The notes: a model not told the origin generated them from the sequence alone. Counted from the stretch's first letter, positions 35,806 through 48,295 are shown. The stretch is 64,000 nt of DNA from Vandiemenella viatica (GCA_031002005.1 CM061920.1:121696095-121760094), one strand, 5' to 3'. Program-made: numbers and translations.

Positions 35806-36533
35806 GAAAAGTATAATTTTTATCTCGCTTTTTTACTAAAAGTAATCCACTTTTCTTTTCAAAATTGATAAAATTAGCTACCTGAAGCATTAATCTATGA
35901 GAATGAGTTAAATTTATAATATTTTTTTAATATTGTCAAATAGCCTATTGATAAATAGGTGTGTGTACTGTTTCACATAAATAGCAACTAACATGATACA
36001 ATATGTAGTCGAAAATTACAGTGAGACTTATCATGGTAACTGGTTGGTAAGAAAATAACTGGTTATTAGATGCTGGTAACTAGTGTATACACGTATCTAT
36101 CTATCTACCTATACGTTGTATTACACAAATTCATTGGATTGGACCTTCCTTATACTCACCGACTACTCCGCTTCAGTTCGATATATACTTACATTTGTCA
36201 TTACATTAAACAGTTTCTTCTCCACTATAGAAATTGATTCATAATTATTCACTTCCAGTATATCGGTTCTACGACATGCACACCAGTTTCATTCTTAAAC
36301 CGTTTTCTCGTATGCGACCATACACCCACAAAGTCCGGATCAGTCATCTTTACGTATCATAGGGATACCAATAACAACACAGATGTGAAGCTGAAGATAA
36401 TACTGTTTGTTCTTACACTAATGCTGAGTCGGATACCACCTTATCTTACACATAAAATTTAGTTACTAACTTCAGTACAAATGAAGCAACGCTTAATTAT
36501 TACTCAGATATACAAATCTTATATATATATATA
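35806..36533. other. no feature recognised; (AT)n near 36520
   Basis: AT-rich DNA with a short ta-dinucleotide run just before the tandem array. Confidence 0.5.
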
Positions 36534-37182
36534 GACGTGTGTTTTCCTATATTTCACTTTTCAGTCACCACTACCTAGCACAGATTACTGGTTTTTGTGT
36601 GTGGCAGTAACATGGAGTCTACTGTCGTGCACAACGTTGGCCGAACGTCGATAGCTGTGGGGATGTTGCAGATATGATAGTCAAAACTGGTCGATGCAGG
36701 GCATTTTCGTATTTCTGCATATACGTCACTCTGCTGCCACAAACATAGCATAGACCATTGGTGTTTACGTGTGGTACTGGTATCGTGTCTCCTATCGTGT
36801 ACTATGGTGGTTAGATGTCGGTAGCTATGGGGGTGTGGGAGATATGATGTATGAAAGTGGTCGACCTGCGGCACTTTCATATTTCTACCAAAATCGTATG
36901 TGTCATGGCGTGTCACTTTTCAGCCAAAACTATCTAGCGCAGATCTCTGCTGTTTGTGTCTGGTAGTAGCACAGAGTCACCCGTAGATTACAACGTTGGC
37001 CGAATTTCGGTAACTGTGAGAGTGTGGGCGAAGGATATTTACGTATTTCGTCCAAAGACGTGTGTGTCCATATATTTTACTTTGCTGCCTGAACTGTATA
37101 GCGCAGATGACTGCCGTTTGTGTGTGGTAATAGCATCGAGTCTCCCGTCGTGCACTATGGTGGTTAGATGTCGGTAGCTGTC
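36534..37182. repeat. diverged tandem array, four monomers of ~165-190 bp
   Basis: The landmark gtgtggy-a-t-gc-t-gagtc recurs at about 36599, 36769, 36958 and 37122, giving periods of 170, 189 and 164 bases. Between landmarks the order is kept: cgttggccgaa or atggtggttagatgtcggta, then agctgtgg, then gatat, then tagcgcagat-gctg. Monomers differ at many positions. Alternating similarity of monomers 1 with 3 and 2 with 4 suggests a two-monomer higher-order unit. The array ends abruptly at tcggtagctgtc. Confidence 0.8.
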
Positions 37183-37190
37183 AATCCAAA

Positions 37191-38041
37191 TTCTTTAAAA
37201 ACACGAACGAAGTCGTGGGTACCAGCTGGTTATTGGTATAAACCTCAAGCAGAGCCGTTGAAAGAGGTAACAGCGAAGGTGGAGAGAACATTTTTTTTTT
37301 AATAAAAGATAATTGATTGCAAGGTTATACAGGCAGATACAATGTTACGATTTTGTCATCCTGTATATGATTGGCTCTCCATTGATTTTAGTAGGCCTAC
37401 GTTTAGAAGACAAAAGATGGATGCAGCAATAAATAAAAACACGTGTTCGGGGCCAGACTCAAACTGGTGATCCCTAGAATGCAAGGAAGAGCTGCGTTTC
37501 TTGCCAACGTGCAGCCATTTTAGATAAATACGGCCTGCAGTGATGTCGCGATGTTAAAAAAGTGTGATCTGCTGATTGGTGAGTAGCATTCTTTGCTCCT
37601 TTGTGACGAACGACGGAAACTGAGATGAAGCTCCACAAATGCATCTTCCATGGTTTACACGGTTCCCATTGTTTCCTCTGTGAGTGAGCATTTTATCCGG
37701 ATTTCTTTTAATTAGTACGTCCAGCAATTGGCTGTCTCGTTCGGTGATCCGAGACTTTATACCTCATAAAGCCGAAGGTTTTTCTTTGAAGCTGAACGTC
37801 CTTAATGTAATCCCAGGCTTACTCTGACGTCTATCCAGTGGCTACTGGCGCGGGATTTCTTCGCAGAAGAGAAAAAAGGCAGGACCGCACCGCTCACTAT
37901 GTATGTTCTCCTTACTGCAGCAATGTCAAGCATGAGAATACGGAAATGGACCTGCGATAATACCGTCATACAGATCTTAATAGTCCATTAAAGGGGATTA
38001 AACACTGTTTTCCATATCCACACCGAAACAAATAATCGCAA
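37191..38041. other. no gene recognised
   Basis: A tRNA-like end (agtttgagtctgg on the minus strand) lies near 37450-37530 without a supported full SINE structure. The rest shows nothing. Confidence 0.35.
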
Positions 38042-38330
38042 AGGCTCTTGTGGCTGTAATGACATGGCGTCAGGATTTTTATTGGCTGCGTAATCGCCTC
38101 CTATCGAAGACACTTAACCTAACACAGTAATCCTACGGGGTATACAGTGAAACGTGGATCCGAACCACGGAAGCCTTCTGGCGTATTTCACATTACACAG
38201 TAAGCTGTGCCAGAGGTGAAGGTCGGGTCAAGGACCTTTGAAAATCCCATCCGAAACCGGAACTCAAACAGGGGACCTTGCGACCTCCATCGAGATGCCT
38301 TGAGCACTGAACCACCAGGCTACTACGTAA
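38042..38330 (-). repeat. SINE family B, minus orientation
   Basis: The reverse complement matches 24803-25092: tgttaggtta-agtg, gtgtaatgtgaaatacgcca, cacctctggcacag and the tRNA-like head ending ctcagtg-tcaaggcat (right end here). It is diverged by point changes but full-length. Confidence 0.8.
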
Positions 38331-39859
38331 CTTGTGATGTACAGAACTAAGATACTATAACTGTCACACGTTATATAAAATGAGATGAATAGTATTTATT
38401 TTTTACATAATAAAAATTATGTGATGATATAAAATATTAAAAAGATGTTTTTGTTGAGAATCTTTGACAGCAAGGAAAAAAGGGCTGGACATGGAGATTA
38501 ATTAAGAACAACATTGGAGTTAAGTGAAGGCAGAAGAATGATTTCATGGAAAGAAAATGGACTGAGTAAAATGATATGATATTCGAAATGGTGCCCGTAG
38601 AAAACTGTCGGGCTATGGAAGGATTTAGAATTATGAATAAATATGTGCTGCTGCGATCAAAGAGAACACTGATCATGATGAAGTAATATAATGATAATTG
38701 TTCATAGTTTGAAAAGCGTTTTATAAAGTGTAATATACGGAGTGTAGTAGAAAGATCTCTGTGTTGATTTCATCTAAAAGAAAGGATTGCAAAAGAATCT
38801 CACGTATAGTACAAAAGTTTATTGCAAATGGTGAGAACATGGATAATGAATGATGACTGAAATACGAGATAACGTTATAATCCGTCCAAGTAAAATGAGA
38901 TGGCAATAAACGTTATTCTTTTCTGACGGAAAGTAATAAGGAACACTATCAGTTAAAGAATTTTAATGTAAAATCATTTATAATCATTGTTAAATAACCA
39001 GAGAAAGAATTTGATTATACTTTGCTAAATAATGGGTATTCTACGATAACCGCCGTGCAGCGATTTGTATATGGATTATTATGTAACTCGACGAGACAAA
39101 TTAAAAGTAAAGAATATTTTTAATTGTTTTTAATTTTTTTATTTCTCCAGATATTGTATGTCAAAAGTGAGGAGGTTAGTGTGAGACCTGGCCTGGACCA
39201 GAATTTTTTTTCATTACAACAACTATATCTACACGGTGGGAATGAACTATAAGCGTTTTCTTCCTGGTGGTTGTTGTTACGTTGAAATACGACCTGTACC
39301 AGAAGAAACGTCACCAAAAGCGCAAGGAACTATACCTATAACTGATTTTTAACATGCTATATCTCGAAAATCAAGAGAGATATCACAAAAAAATATTAAT
39401 TATTTTCGGTTTGTTTTGTCGAGTTCTACAAGAATTCATCATCAGATTGTAGTGCCACTGTAATGACAGAACTGCCGAAATAAGCATAAAAAAGTATTAA
39501 ATCGTATTATACCGTTCCATATACGAAAGGGAGGTTACAATGCGTTTAAAAGCCATTCGGAGAGTCATTCTGATGGGGTTAAACGTAGGCCTCAGAATTT
39601 TCTTATATTATATGCAGAACCTTACATTTCTTGGTGACGAATGTATTTTCAAGCGAAACAATTCAATAATTTTCATATAAAAAATTGAATCGTAGCTAGG
39701 TTGGGAATGGTTATTATATATTTTAGATTAATAAAAAAGGTAATCACCGCTAATGTGAAGCATTATTTGAAAATTCAATGTATAATCCCACGGTTATCAT
39801 TTATACGTAACCAGCTCCTTAACCTGTCTAAGATGTCGGCTCATCGCATTGCTGCAATT
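38331..39859. other. no gene; possible Helitron-internal repeat at 39120-39330
   Basis: The part at 39178-39330 has ggcctggaccagaattt and, inverted, ttctggtacaggtcgtattt. These resemble the ggtccaggctg motifs inside the 24744-28383 Helitron. No Helitron ends were found here. The rest is AT-rich without features. Confidence 0.3.
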
Positions 39860-40080
39860 CATTACCCCGCTGTTCTTCTTCTTCTTCTTCTCCACCTTTC
39901 CCTTCACTTGACATCGTCTGCCTTTGACGAGTATTACTCATCTTGGAATGTTCGGATTTGGAGGTACGGTTTTATGGCCGCATGCCCTCGCGAAGCCGAG
40001 ATTTTATACCCACTGCCAGGTCGTTCCCTGCACTAATGGAGGAAGTGAAAGGTTGCCACACGTCTGCGAAATGGGTAGCT
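39860..40080 (+). repeat. possible SINE-like repeat
   Basis: A (ctt)n run (about 39868-39888) is followed by ggaatgttcggatttggagg, then ttatggccgcatgccctcgc. The latter wording resembles a block I associate with dispersed arthropod repeats (…ggccggatgccctt…). No second copy exists in this window, so the call rests on recollection only. Confidence 0.3.
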
Positions 40081-40499
40081 ATGTTCTGTGTGTGATAAGT
40101 GTATTTTTGTTTGTGTAATTTGTAGTTTATGAAGTGGAGACTGAGAACTGTACCGGTTATTGAACAATGCTCATAACCTTGATTTTGTAACGATATTAAG
40201 TTGTACATATTTCACCTCCACCTACTTTCATTGCACAGTGCTATTCGTAATTTAAACGAAATACGTAACTTTCCGTATGGTTGATTTCAAATTTTAATTT
40301 ATTCCGGAAAAATATCAAACCATATAAAAAACATAGACAGGGAAACCTTCATTATTAGCTTGCTATAACAGAGGCATCTATGGGCAAATAATGTAGTAAA
40401 TCATCCGAAGATGACTGAGCTGTCAATAATAAAATCTTAGAATTTGTAATATTAATTTTAAACCATTACACCAATAAAAATTTTAACCTTCATTCGAGG

Positions 40500-41115
40500 T
40501 CACATTTCCGGCTATTACTAGCACACAGAACAAGGCCGGGTCGCGGCGTTACAGCCATTATGACCAAGCAGCTCTTTAATTAGTACTGATATGGTTCATT
40601 TCCAACATTTAAGTACTTAGCACTCATTATTAATTTCAAAATAAAATCTTTTATGTTTCCGCAACCGAGAAACTGTTTTCACACGTTACTAAACAGATAT
40701 TTCACCAGGGTTTGCGATTGCAAGTATACAGGGGTGCGAATAGTTTGGAACCAGTTACGTTGCTCTGCTAACTCCTCTAGAATTTATGGCAACACGAGGT
40801 CAGTGCGAACAATACCGGGATCTCCTCTAGAGCGAAGTTCAGTGCCGCCGGCCGGAAATCGGACTCGCGAAATTGGCGCCCGCCGAAGGCGCCGCTGTGG
40901 CCATTACACACTGTGCAGCTAAGTGGGTTAATGTGGGCACCATTAGGGCAACGGCCTCTCCCGACCAACATCGTAACTAATGTTTCGGTGTCTGGCAGCC
41001 TTACAGAAATTTTGTTCATAACATTCTGCGTGATATGTTTCAAACTGTACTGACGGTTTCGAAAAGCTATCTTGTTTACACAGCAATGACACGAAAACTT
41101 ACCACACCACAACGG
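40500..41115. other. GC- and CpG-rich island, unassigned
   Basis: The core at 40840-40910 is very GC-rich (ccgccggccggaaatcggac, ggcgcccgccgaaggcgccg) in an AT-rich setting. On the minus strand 41112-40777 is open for 111 codons, with a Cys-containing middle (LSCTVCNGHSG). On the plus strand 40653-40922 is open for 89 codons. I recognise neither product. It could be a promoter or first exon, or a GC-rich repeat. Confidence 0.3.
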
Positions 41116-41206
41116 GAGACTCTACCTCTTGCAGCCTTGTTAGCATCTTCATGCTAGAAAATATATTAAATAATATGTACGTCATTCCACGAAAAGTAAC
41201 TATTTA

Positions 41207-41896
41207 CGAGGCGCGTCCAGAAAGTAAGTTCCGTTTGGTAATAAAATGAAATTGTACACAGATACAGAAGAAATTTTTATTGCACAAAATTCTACAACTC
41301 TTAAACTACTTTTCCACATAACTGCCGAAATTTTGCAGGCATTTGTCATAGCGTGGCACCAGGTTTTGTATACCTTCTTCATAGAAATCTGCCGCCTGTG
41401 TCTTCAACCAGTTGGAAACAGTTTCTTTCAGCTCGTCGTCATTGGTGAAGTGATGACCGCCAAGGAAAGACTTGAGATGTAAGAACAGATGAAAGTCTTG
41501 CCAGTTCTTCTGTAACCAAAGGTGGACGCTCACTTCGTTCTTCATCTTGCACATCACTACGCCCGCCATTGAACTGTCGGACCCATCTTCTCACCATCGA
41601 ATCACTCATCGCATTTGGTCCGTAAACATCGCAAATTTGCCGATAAATTTCACTTGGTTTCACTTTCCTCGCATTCAGAAACCGAATCACAGACCTGATT
41701 TCACAGGCGGCGGGATTTTCAATCAACGCCGACATTTCAAACAAGCACAACAAAGCGTACGTAACTGACAGCGATCTCCAAATGGCGGACGTTCTTCCCC
41801 TTGATACACATTGTCTACAGCACATGTGCGGAACTGCAATCGCAGCGCTGCAGCGGAGATAAATTGAAACGGAACTTACTTTCTGGACGCGCCTCG
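41207..41896 (-). mobile_element. internally deleted mariner element, 690 bp
   Basis: Perfect 30-base terminal inverted repeats (cgaggcgcgtccagaaagta then agttccgttt, at 41207-41236 and inverted at 41867-41896) are flanked by TA on both sides (41205-41206 and 41897-41898), the mariner target duplication. Inside, on the minus strand, are the two ends of a mariner transposase. The length is about half that of a full mariner (about 1.3 kb). Identical repeats indicate a recent, trans-mobilised insertion. Confidence 0.95.
41300..41735 (-). pseudogene. mariner transposase, catalytic core deleted
   Basis: From the ATG at 41735 the frame encodes the N-terminal DNA-binding part: IRSVIRFLNARKVKPSEIYR, then VYGPNAMSDSMVRRWVRQFN and the linker RSDVQDEERSERPPLVTEEL. 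At about 41500-41510 it jumps, with a frame change, to the C-terminal part: QDFHLFLHLKSFLGGHHFTN, AADFYEEGIQNLVPRYDKCL and YVEK. The Asp in DFHLF corresponds to the third residue of the DD34D triad; the first two aspartates and about 180 residues between are gone. The protein cannot catalyse transposition. Confidence 0.9.
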
Positions 41897-41898
41897 TA

Positions 41899-42532
41899 TA
41901 TTTCACTGTAATTTACTATTTCAAAACTACACAATGTTTTCAAAGGCAAAATCATCATCACTTTTAAACAACTAAGAGATGGGTCATTCGAGAGTGAATT
42001 GCATCAAAAAAAAAAAAAAAAGTCTCAAATAAAACTGAGCTAGTTCGTTTCAAAAGAACTAGTTCTTTTCGTAGAGTGATCAAATGAACACCGCTCTTTT
42101 TATCGAGTCACTTTTCCCACCTCTAAAACAACTTATGTTAATCTACCAAATTTATGATTACACCTACAACATCTGCATTCGAATGCGGTTTTCCTTAGGA
42201 AAACTAGGGCTCATTGCGTTACAATTGCTATTCATTTAGCACTGGCGCTTTTACACATTTGTTTGTATTTAGTTCCATCGTGCATGATCGATGAGCGAAT
42301 GTTGGAACATGGAAAGAGACTTCTTATAACTGTCAAGATTAACTTATCTTTTGCAGTGCAACGGAGATCTCTGTTTATCTCTACGATATGTTCTGTTACC
42401 AATTTTTATGTGGATTGCTGATGAGACTTCGAAAAAGGTGAAAGAATTGAAAGTATCTTGACATCACCACGAGCTAGCACTCAGCTTTAGTCATAAGAGA
42501 ATGGAAAATTTTCTTTTATCGATCGGGGATTG
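41899..42532. other. no feature recognised
   Basis: AT-rich DNA with a 16-base poly-A run near 42006. Confidence 0.5.
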
Positions 42533-42640
42533 AAATAAATTACCGAGTAAAACAATCAATACTTTATCAAAAACGCTGAAAGAATTTAAAAATTAAAATT
42601 CTGGAAGGGGAAATTATACGGGGAGAAGGGTTATTATAGT
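42533..42640 (+). repeat. LINE-B fragment (C-terminal end)
   Basis: The stretch aataaattaccgagtaaaac, then ctgaaagaatttaaaa and ttctggaagggg aligns with the LPRE-MMNNLPKTLKEFKVKICRG coding end of the LINE-B copy at 51465-51545. Its frame is broken and only about 100 bases remain. Confidence 0.55.
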
Positions 42641-45108
42641 AAAGAATTTAAGGTATTGATAATAAATAAAACTAGTGGTAAAGTGTAGAAAATTCACTGG
42701 TGTGCCGCCAGCTATGATGTATGAGCCTAATTTTTTTTACCAGCTTCTGTGTTCCTTTTCAATAAAGCCATCGTTGGAACGATGCGTCCCGAATATCTCT
42801 CTTTTGGCAAGTAGATAAATAAATTATTAATTTTACATTTGGGATGTTTGCGAGATATATACCACACGTAATTGTTTTTGAAGATGAAATATTGAACATG
42901 GTATTTTAGTAGCGCACTGAGCCACTTTTTATGTTTAACTACAGCAACGTTTCGCACAAAGCCTCTGCGTAACTTGAGGAGCAAATTTTGGTTTAGTTGT
43001 GAATGAATATTGTGATTCATTTATTGCATCACGATATAACTATTCCTACAAAACTGTTCATCAATAAAACATTATAAGAAATATATACTTTGCATTGAAT
43101 TATTACTATAACGTATTCGTTAGATATCTACTTAGATATGAGACGTAGTCTAGAGAAGATTTCCTAACATAGTATTTTAGCTCTGAAATGGAATAATTTA
43201 TTGTTCCACGTGTTAGAATATACTATGGATTGCTTAAAATATTCTTCTCATGCAAAAGACCAACCTATAACTAGCAAGCCAGCGTCTAATTGTTAGACAA
43301 ACATGTAAATCACGGTTTCGTATTGATTTACAAAAACTTAATTCTAAAACCTTTCATAATAGACTGAACTGCACTAACGTGTATTCAACATTACATCATT
43401 ACTTTACAAATCTGGATTTACCAGATATTTATCAAAAAACATTTATCATACATATATTGCAAATCCTATTTCTAAAACAACGAATGCTATATTCAGATAC
43501 CAATAATCTTCTCCTTCAATTATTCACGGAATGATGAAAAACGCAATAGCCTGAACCCAAATATTAAATATTTTGTCGTTCGTGGTATGTCGGTTGGTGT
43601 AGGGAGTGATCTGCTTACGTTAACCTACAGGTATCAAGCGGCAAAATCACAAACTACATTTCTTCAGTCTACTAAGGTTATTATGTTAACAACAAATATA
43701 AGTTCAAGATGGTGATCACAAAATGTCAAGCTTAAAACAATCAAATTGAGATGACGTAATTTGGTGCTAGGATAACAAAACTTACGTAAGGGCCCGTATC
43801 AATAAAAGCGACCACACAGACGGTCACAGATTTTCGGGAAGGCAGCAAACAGCTTCTCACAGATATAGGATACTTCGGATATGGACTCTTCATTCTCTTT
43901 TTCTTTACCATCGTTTCATATAAATAGGAACATATAAAATATTTCGTGTGTTTGTGATATTTTCTTATGTGTATCCCAACAGTGAAAGTCTAAGTTTTGT
44001 TTTATGCTTTCTGGTTATATTTTTTTATTTTTAAACGTATGCTAATTGTCATAGTCGTTATAGCAAATAAATGTATTATCAAATTTTCTTGAAATATATT
44101 CGAACGTTTAGTTAAGCATAAGAATTATTACTATTGTGTTTTTATGTTTTTAAACTTCACACTATAATTCTCTACAAGTGTTTCTATACAATCTGAAATA
44201 ACTCAAAATATGCTGTAAATGGATATTGTAATCCTCATAGTTTTCAAAATTCGAAGTAACTGTCACACTTCCTTTAAAAGGTATTGAACATTAACGACTG
44301 TTAAGACATTTTGCAAATTACTGTTGTCCCTAACTTCAATGTCCACTTTATATCGTTTAACTCTTGATGCTTTGGTTTCATGTTACAATCATACGTTAAA
44401 TTCTTCACTATAAAGAAGAAATGCTTTATTTCCCATTACTGCATATTAAATGTTATAAAAATAATGGCTGTAAAAAACATAATGCCAATTCAAGAAAAAA
44501 TTAACTAATTACTTGTTAAACAATTGTGGAATTGTTGTGATTGTTACTCCTCATTCTTCTTGTTCCGCTACGGAGAGACATTGACTAACCAATGTTAAAT
44601 TCCAATTTTAATATTCTATGGAGGTTTAAATTTTTTGTTTTAAATGAATGCGAATTTATAATTCAGCTTTCGTCGCTGAATATTACCGATGACACGGCAT
44701 AAAATGCACAAGAGGAATAAAAACATCGAAAATCTGCCACTAAATCAGTTTTCACTTAATTTAACGTAATTATAATGGCATTACTGCTGTGCCAGCTGAT
44801 CATCGATTCGACAGTTCTTCGCTCACATTTGTGACGTTACATTTGAGAGCGTGAAAAGTTTTTTTTCCTTTTTTTTTTATTAATTCGCATTTTCGGGGGA
44901 TGAATACCTTTCTACAATGCTGTAAATGGATAGCATAATGTGTATTGTGTCTTTCTGAGGAGACGTGGACATAATGTAAATTGGACGGTGGTGCATTGCA
45001 ATCATTACTTTAATTTAGTTACTGCTTTGAGATGTGCCTTCTTTAACAGTTGTTGAATTTCGCTTCTCTAAAGACGCAATCCATCACCAGGTCTCTCATG
45101 AATGTACC
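42641..45108. other. no feature recognised
   Basis: About 2.5 kb of AT-rich DNA. The frame at 42727-43020 is AT-driven with no motif. Confidence 0.5.
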
Positions 45109-45165
45109 GGGCCTGGTGAGTGAGCGGTAAGGCTCTGACCTCGCATTCGGAAGGATATTTTGAAG
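45109..45165 (+). repeat. SINE family A, head only
   Basis: The sequence ccgggcctggtgagtgagcg, gtaaggctctgacctcgcat and tcggaaggat resembles the tRNA-like head of family A and, like the copy at 34806, stops before the B box. Confidence 0.55.
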
Positions 45166-45269
45166 AAACTAGGTAAGTTTAAATAGCATCAACGGACTCG
45201 TATAGACAATGTACACAAATGTATTAAAGAAAGGTGGCTATCCATTGTACAATACATTTAAATATATGT

Positions 45270-45600
45270 ATATATCCTAAAAGACGTTTTGCTTTCTCCG
45301 GCTGTTTATGTTCCTTCATACCTAACCGAAATCGATAAATGGCGTATCATGTTAACTATTTATGTCTCCGCTTTGATAACCTCATAAATTAAGATAGGTA
45401 TCTTTCGAAATTCGAGCCCTAAGGAGCAAAAATATTATTATTTCTAAAATGTGTTTTTGCGACGAGCCAATTGCATCACGCGATATAATCGAAATCGATA
45501 AACCAGGTATCATTTTAAGGATTAAGTTCTCCACTTTGGTAACATCATATTTTAAGAAAAGGATTTTTCAAATTGGCCCTTAAAGGGAAAAAGTATTAAC
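45270..45600. repeat. two-copy diverged tandem repeat, period 163 bp
   Basis: gaaatcgataaa at about 45328 recurs at about 45491. After each come ggtatcat or gcgtatcat, then ctcc-cttt-ataac-tcat, and gagccctaaggagcaaaaa or tggcccttaaagggaaaaag. The copies differ at roughly a third of positions by eye. Confidence 0.6.
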
Positions 45601-45656
45601 TATCAAGGTCACGTGTATGGGACAGCTCAGAGCCAAGCCGCTAAACTTCGTTTGCG

Positions 45657-45672
45657 TCGATCAAGATTGATC
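45657..45672. repeat. perfect 6-bp stem hairpin
   Basis: cgatca-agat-tgatcg forms a perfect short hairpin. Its function is unknown and chance is possible. Confidence 0.4.
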
Positions 45673-47559
45673 GCGTTACCGCCAGATATCAGTACCACAT
45701 ATCACAGAGATGTGGATACACTGTGTGTGTTATGATCAGCATCGACTTCCGGGAAGTATACTTGAAAGTAGAGGACTGCAGAATAGGATACACTAGGTTA
45801 AATGAAAACGATATTACTACAAATGAACAAATTGTTATTTCAACCTATTATTAACTACCAATCTCGGTATTCATCGTATATTTTTCGCGGAATTTTCTGA
45901 CGGCTTATTGTTTCGCTAAACAATCGCTTTATAAACATTCTATTTTTCGCATGGGTTATCTAGTTATTATTTAAAATGATAACTGATGGCCACTCAAATA
46001 AGATAAAAGTAATAATCAATCCCCTTCTTTTCATCCTTTATATTAGTTTCAACCATTGCAAATTTTATTTGTTCATTAAAATTTCACATGGATTCATGCT
46101 TAATGTTACCCACCACTCTCCAGGAAATGTTGAAGTAAGTAAGCCGGAAATGAGGGAAAAAATCGTGACCATACCCCTGCGTTATGTAACTAAATTAATA
46201 ATTAATTTTTAGTTACTACGCATTGTCAAGGTCGCACATGTGCTTCGAGAATATTCTATTGTATTCCAGTTTAATAATTGTTATGCGAGTTGAAATACAG
46301 TAACGACATAGTTAGATCTGGAAGCCTGTTGGCTCTCATTGCACAACGATTATACTGATAACTTATTAATTCCGCTAATTAAAAGCCCTATAGTACAATT
46401 GTCTGCTTACAATTTTTTTTTTTTAGAAAATTAATTAAAGTTATAATTTGATATGTTCGGCGCGACCGGATGTTAATCCGCCAAATCTAACAAACTTCTT
46501 ACACGTTTAGCAATTCGTAAAAATGAGATATCTTATAGTTCATTTAAAACACTGGCCATATTTACTAGCTTTGTTTCAGCTTTAAGCGTCGTCTATCACT
46601 CACTGACTCCGATACAAAACTTGGTGGCTCAGCGCAAAAGTTGTTAGTGCACATAACACACAACTAGCCATATAACTAATATCTGACTCGATTTATGCCT
46701 TCAATTCGTAGTTACGTATTCTCATAGCTGACATTGGGTTTGAAAATCATTGCGGCACATGCATCAACGCATGCTCCAAAAGCAGAACTCGATGCTGAAA
46801 ACATGCGATGAAAAAAAAAAAAAAAAATGCATGCAGGAAAAATTGTACGGCCTCTCCTGCTGTAACGATCCCTTGTCGCCGTCTCTCTCGGTGTATCAGC
46901 CAAGCACGAGATGGCAGGCCGTCTCTTCCCGTTGATTCTCCAAACACGTGCAAATTAAACTCACAATAACGATTTTTGCTTTTACCTAATTCCTTATTAG
47001 TAATCATTTGCGCACCACATTCACGCATACTAGTCGCTTTTTTCATTGATAGACTTCTGACACTACGTCATGAATAGAACATCATATCGTTTAGCAGGAA
47101 TGATGTTTTATTATGACGTTGCATATCGTAAGACATCAGCTGGTATCTGGGCAAGTGACCAGTCTTCTTAGTGATGAACACCTGTACCATCTTGTTGTGC
47201 TCAAGTAATTATCAAAGGGCTGCCGCCAAAGTTGCTGACTACCTCTTCTGCAAACACGGACCTCTTACGTAAGTATCTTTCTGTCCATTTCTTAATTTCG
47301 TAAGGAATGTCATCATCTGTCAATCTTCAGCAATCTTACACCTGGCCTCCACAACCACACGGAACAAATAACTGTAGAACTCTAAATGTTCGATGGTTAT
47401 ATTAATGTCATGATGAATGAATAATTAGAAAGTTTTGTCAGTGTGGGAGGCATTATCTTATTGAAAAGTGGACATTGATCTAAACGAGAGAGCAAGTATC
47501 GGTATTGGATACTTGAGAACTGAAACATCTAACCACGGTATATCAACAAGCGCGTATAA
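45673..47559. other. no gene recognised
   Basis: A poly-A run lies at about 46810. A CpG-containing patch at 46840-46940 is open on both strands without motif. At 47150-47290 the + strand reads AAAKVADYLFCKHGPLT and then meets ac|gtaagta, which may be an exon end or a LINE remnant; I cannot separate these. Confidence 0.3.
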
Positions 47560-47959
47560 CGCCGCCACCAATTAGAAGAACAGTAGCCGCAGAAAAAGAT
47601 GGGAAGATGCATTTGGAAGAGTCTCGGCGCCAATCTCATATCACGCTACTGTCCCACAAGAACTGAGGTCCAGGAAAGGTATCCTCGAGTGAACGACACC
47701 CCTACCAACCAGTTCAGACACTGGACGAATAAAGCTCTGGCAGGAGAATTACAGATATCATAATCACGATCTAAAAGAGAAACAACCTGGAGGACATAAT
47801 TTAAGGTATACTACATGGTTAGCACTTAATCACCTCAGCGCAGGAGTCTCTAAATGTAAAATTAACCTGAAGAAACGTGTCTATGTAGAGGACGAAACAT
47901 GCGAATGTGGAGAAATACAACCGCAATACCACCTACTCCTATCTTGGACGAACCTGTGA
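47560..47959 (+). pseudogene. LINE C-terminal remnant with CxCG zinc-knuckle-like end
   Basis: In one frame from about 47708 to the TGA at 47957-47959 the + strand reads RIKLWQENYRYHNHDLKEK, then PGGHNLRYTTWLALNHLSAG, KCKINLKKRVYVEDE and CECGEIQPQYHLL. The W-LN-L-G, single C, CxCG and H pattern is typical of the extreme C-terminus of several insect non-LTR element ORF2 proteins. Just upstream (47570-47700), another frame gives PPPIRRTVAAEKDGK, in keeping with the same protein after a frameshift. The reverse transcriptase itself was not seen. Confidence 0.65.
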
Positions 47960-48295
47960 ATCAGCGGGATTAAGTTTCATTAGAGGACAACGTTCTTAAA
48001 GCCGCTGAATACCGGAGCGAGTAGATGCAGCAATATGACCATTTTAAATGAATCTGGGAATCAATAGAGCTGAGAAAGCTGCTGAAAGTTGGAGAAAGAA
48101 GATTAGCGCGTCTCTTGACACGGAAGAAGAAGGAGAAAAAAAAGCGCGTGGTTATTTCAATTTGAAATAAGGGAGTTGGAGGGATGCAATGGAGTTATAA
48201 ACAGGAGGCATCGGAGGCCTATATTAGCAGTGGGCCAGGTACATTCGTAGAAAAATCACTAAGAGCTCTTAATTTAAGTGATAATGATTTCATTT
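47960..48295. other. probable trailer of the LINE remnant
   Basis: No coding frame. The purine-rich sequence around 48060-48250 may be the 3' untranslated part of the preceding LINE, but no tail is evident. Confidence 0.25.

Noticed and set aside
39701..40118. Overlapping + strand ORFs of 111 and 64 codons
   Set aside because: They cross a (ctt)n run and a SINE-like block; composition is repeat-driven.
46618..46670. tRNA-like ggtggctcagcgcaaaag
   Set aside because: Resembles an A box, but no B box follows; too short to call.
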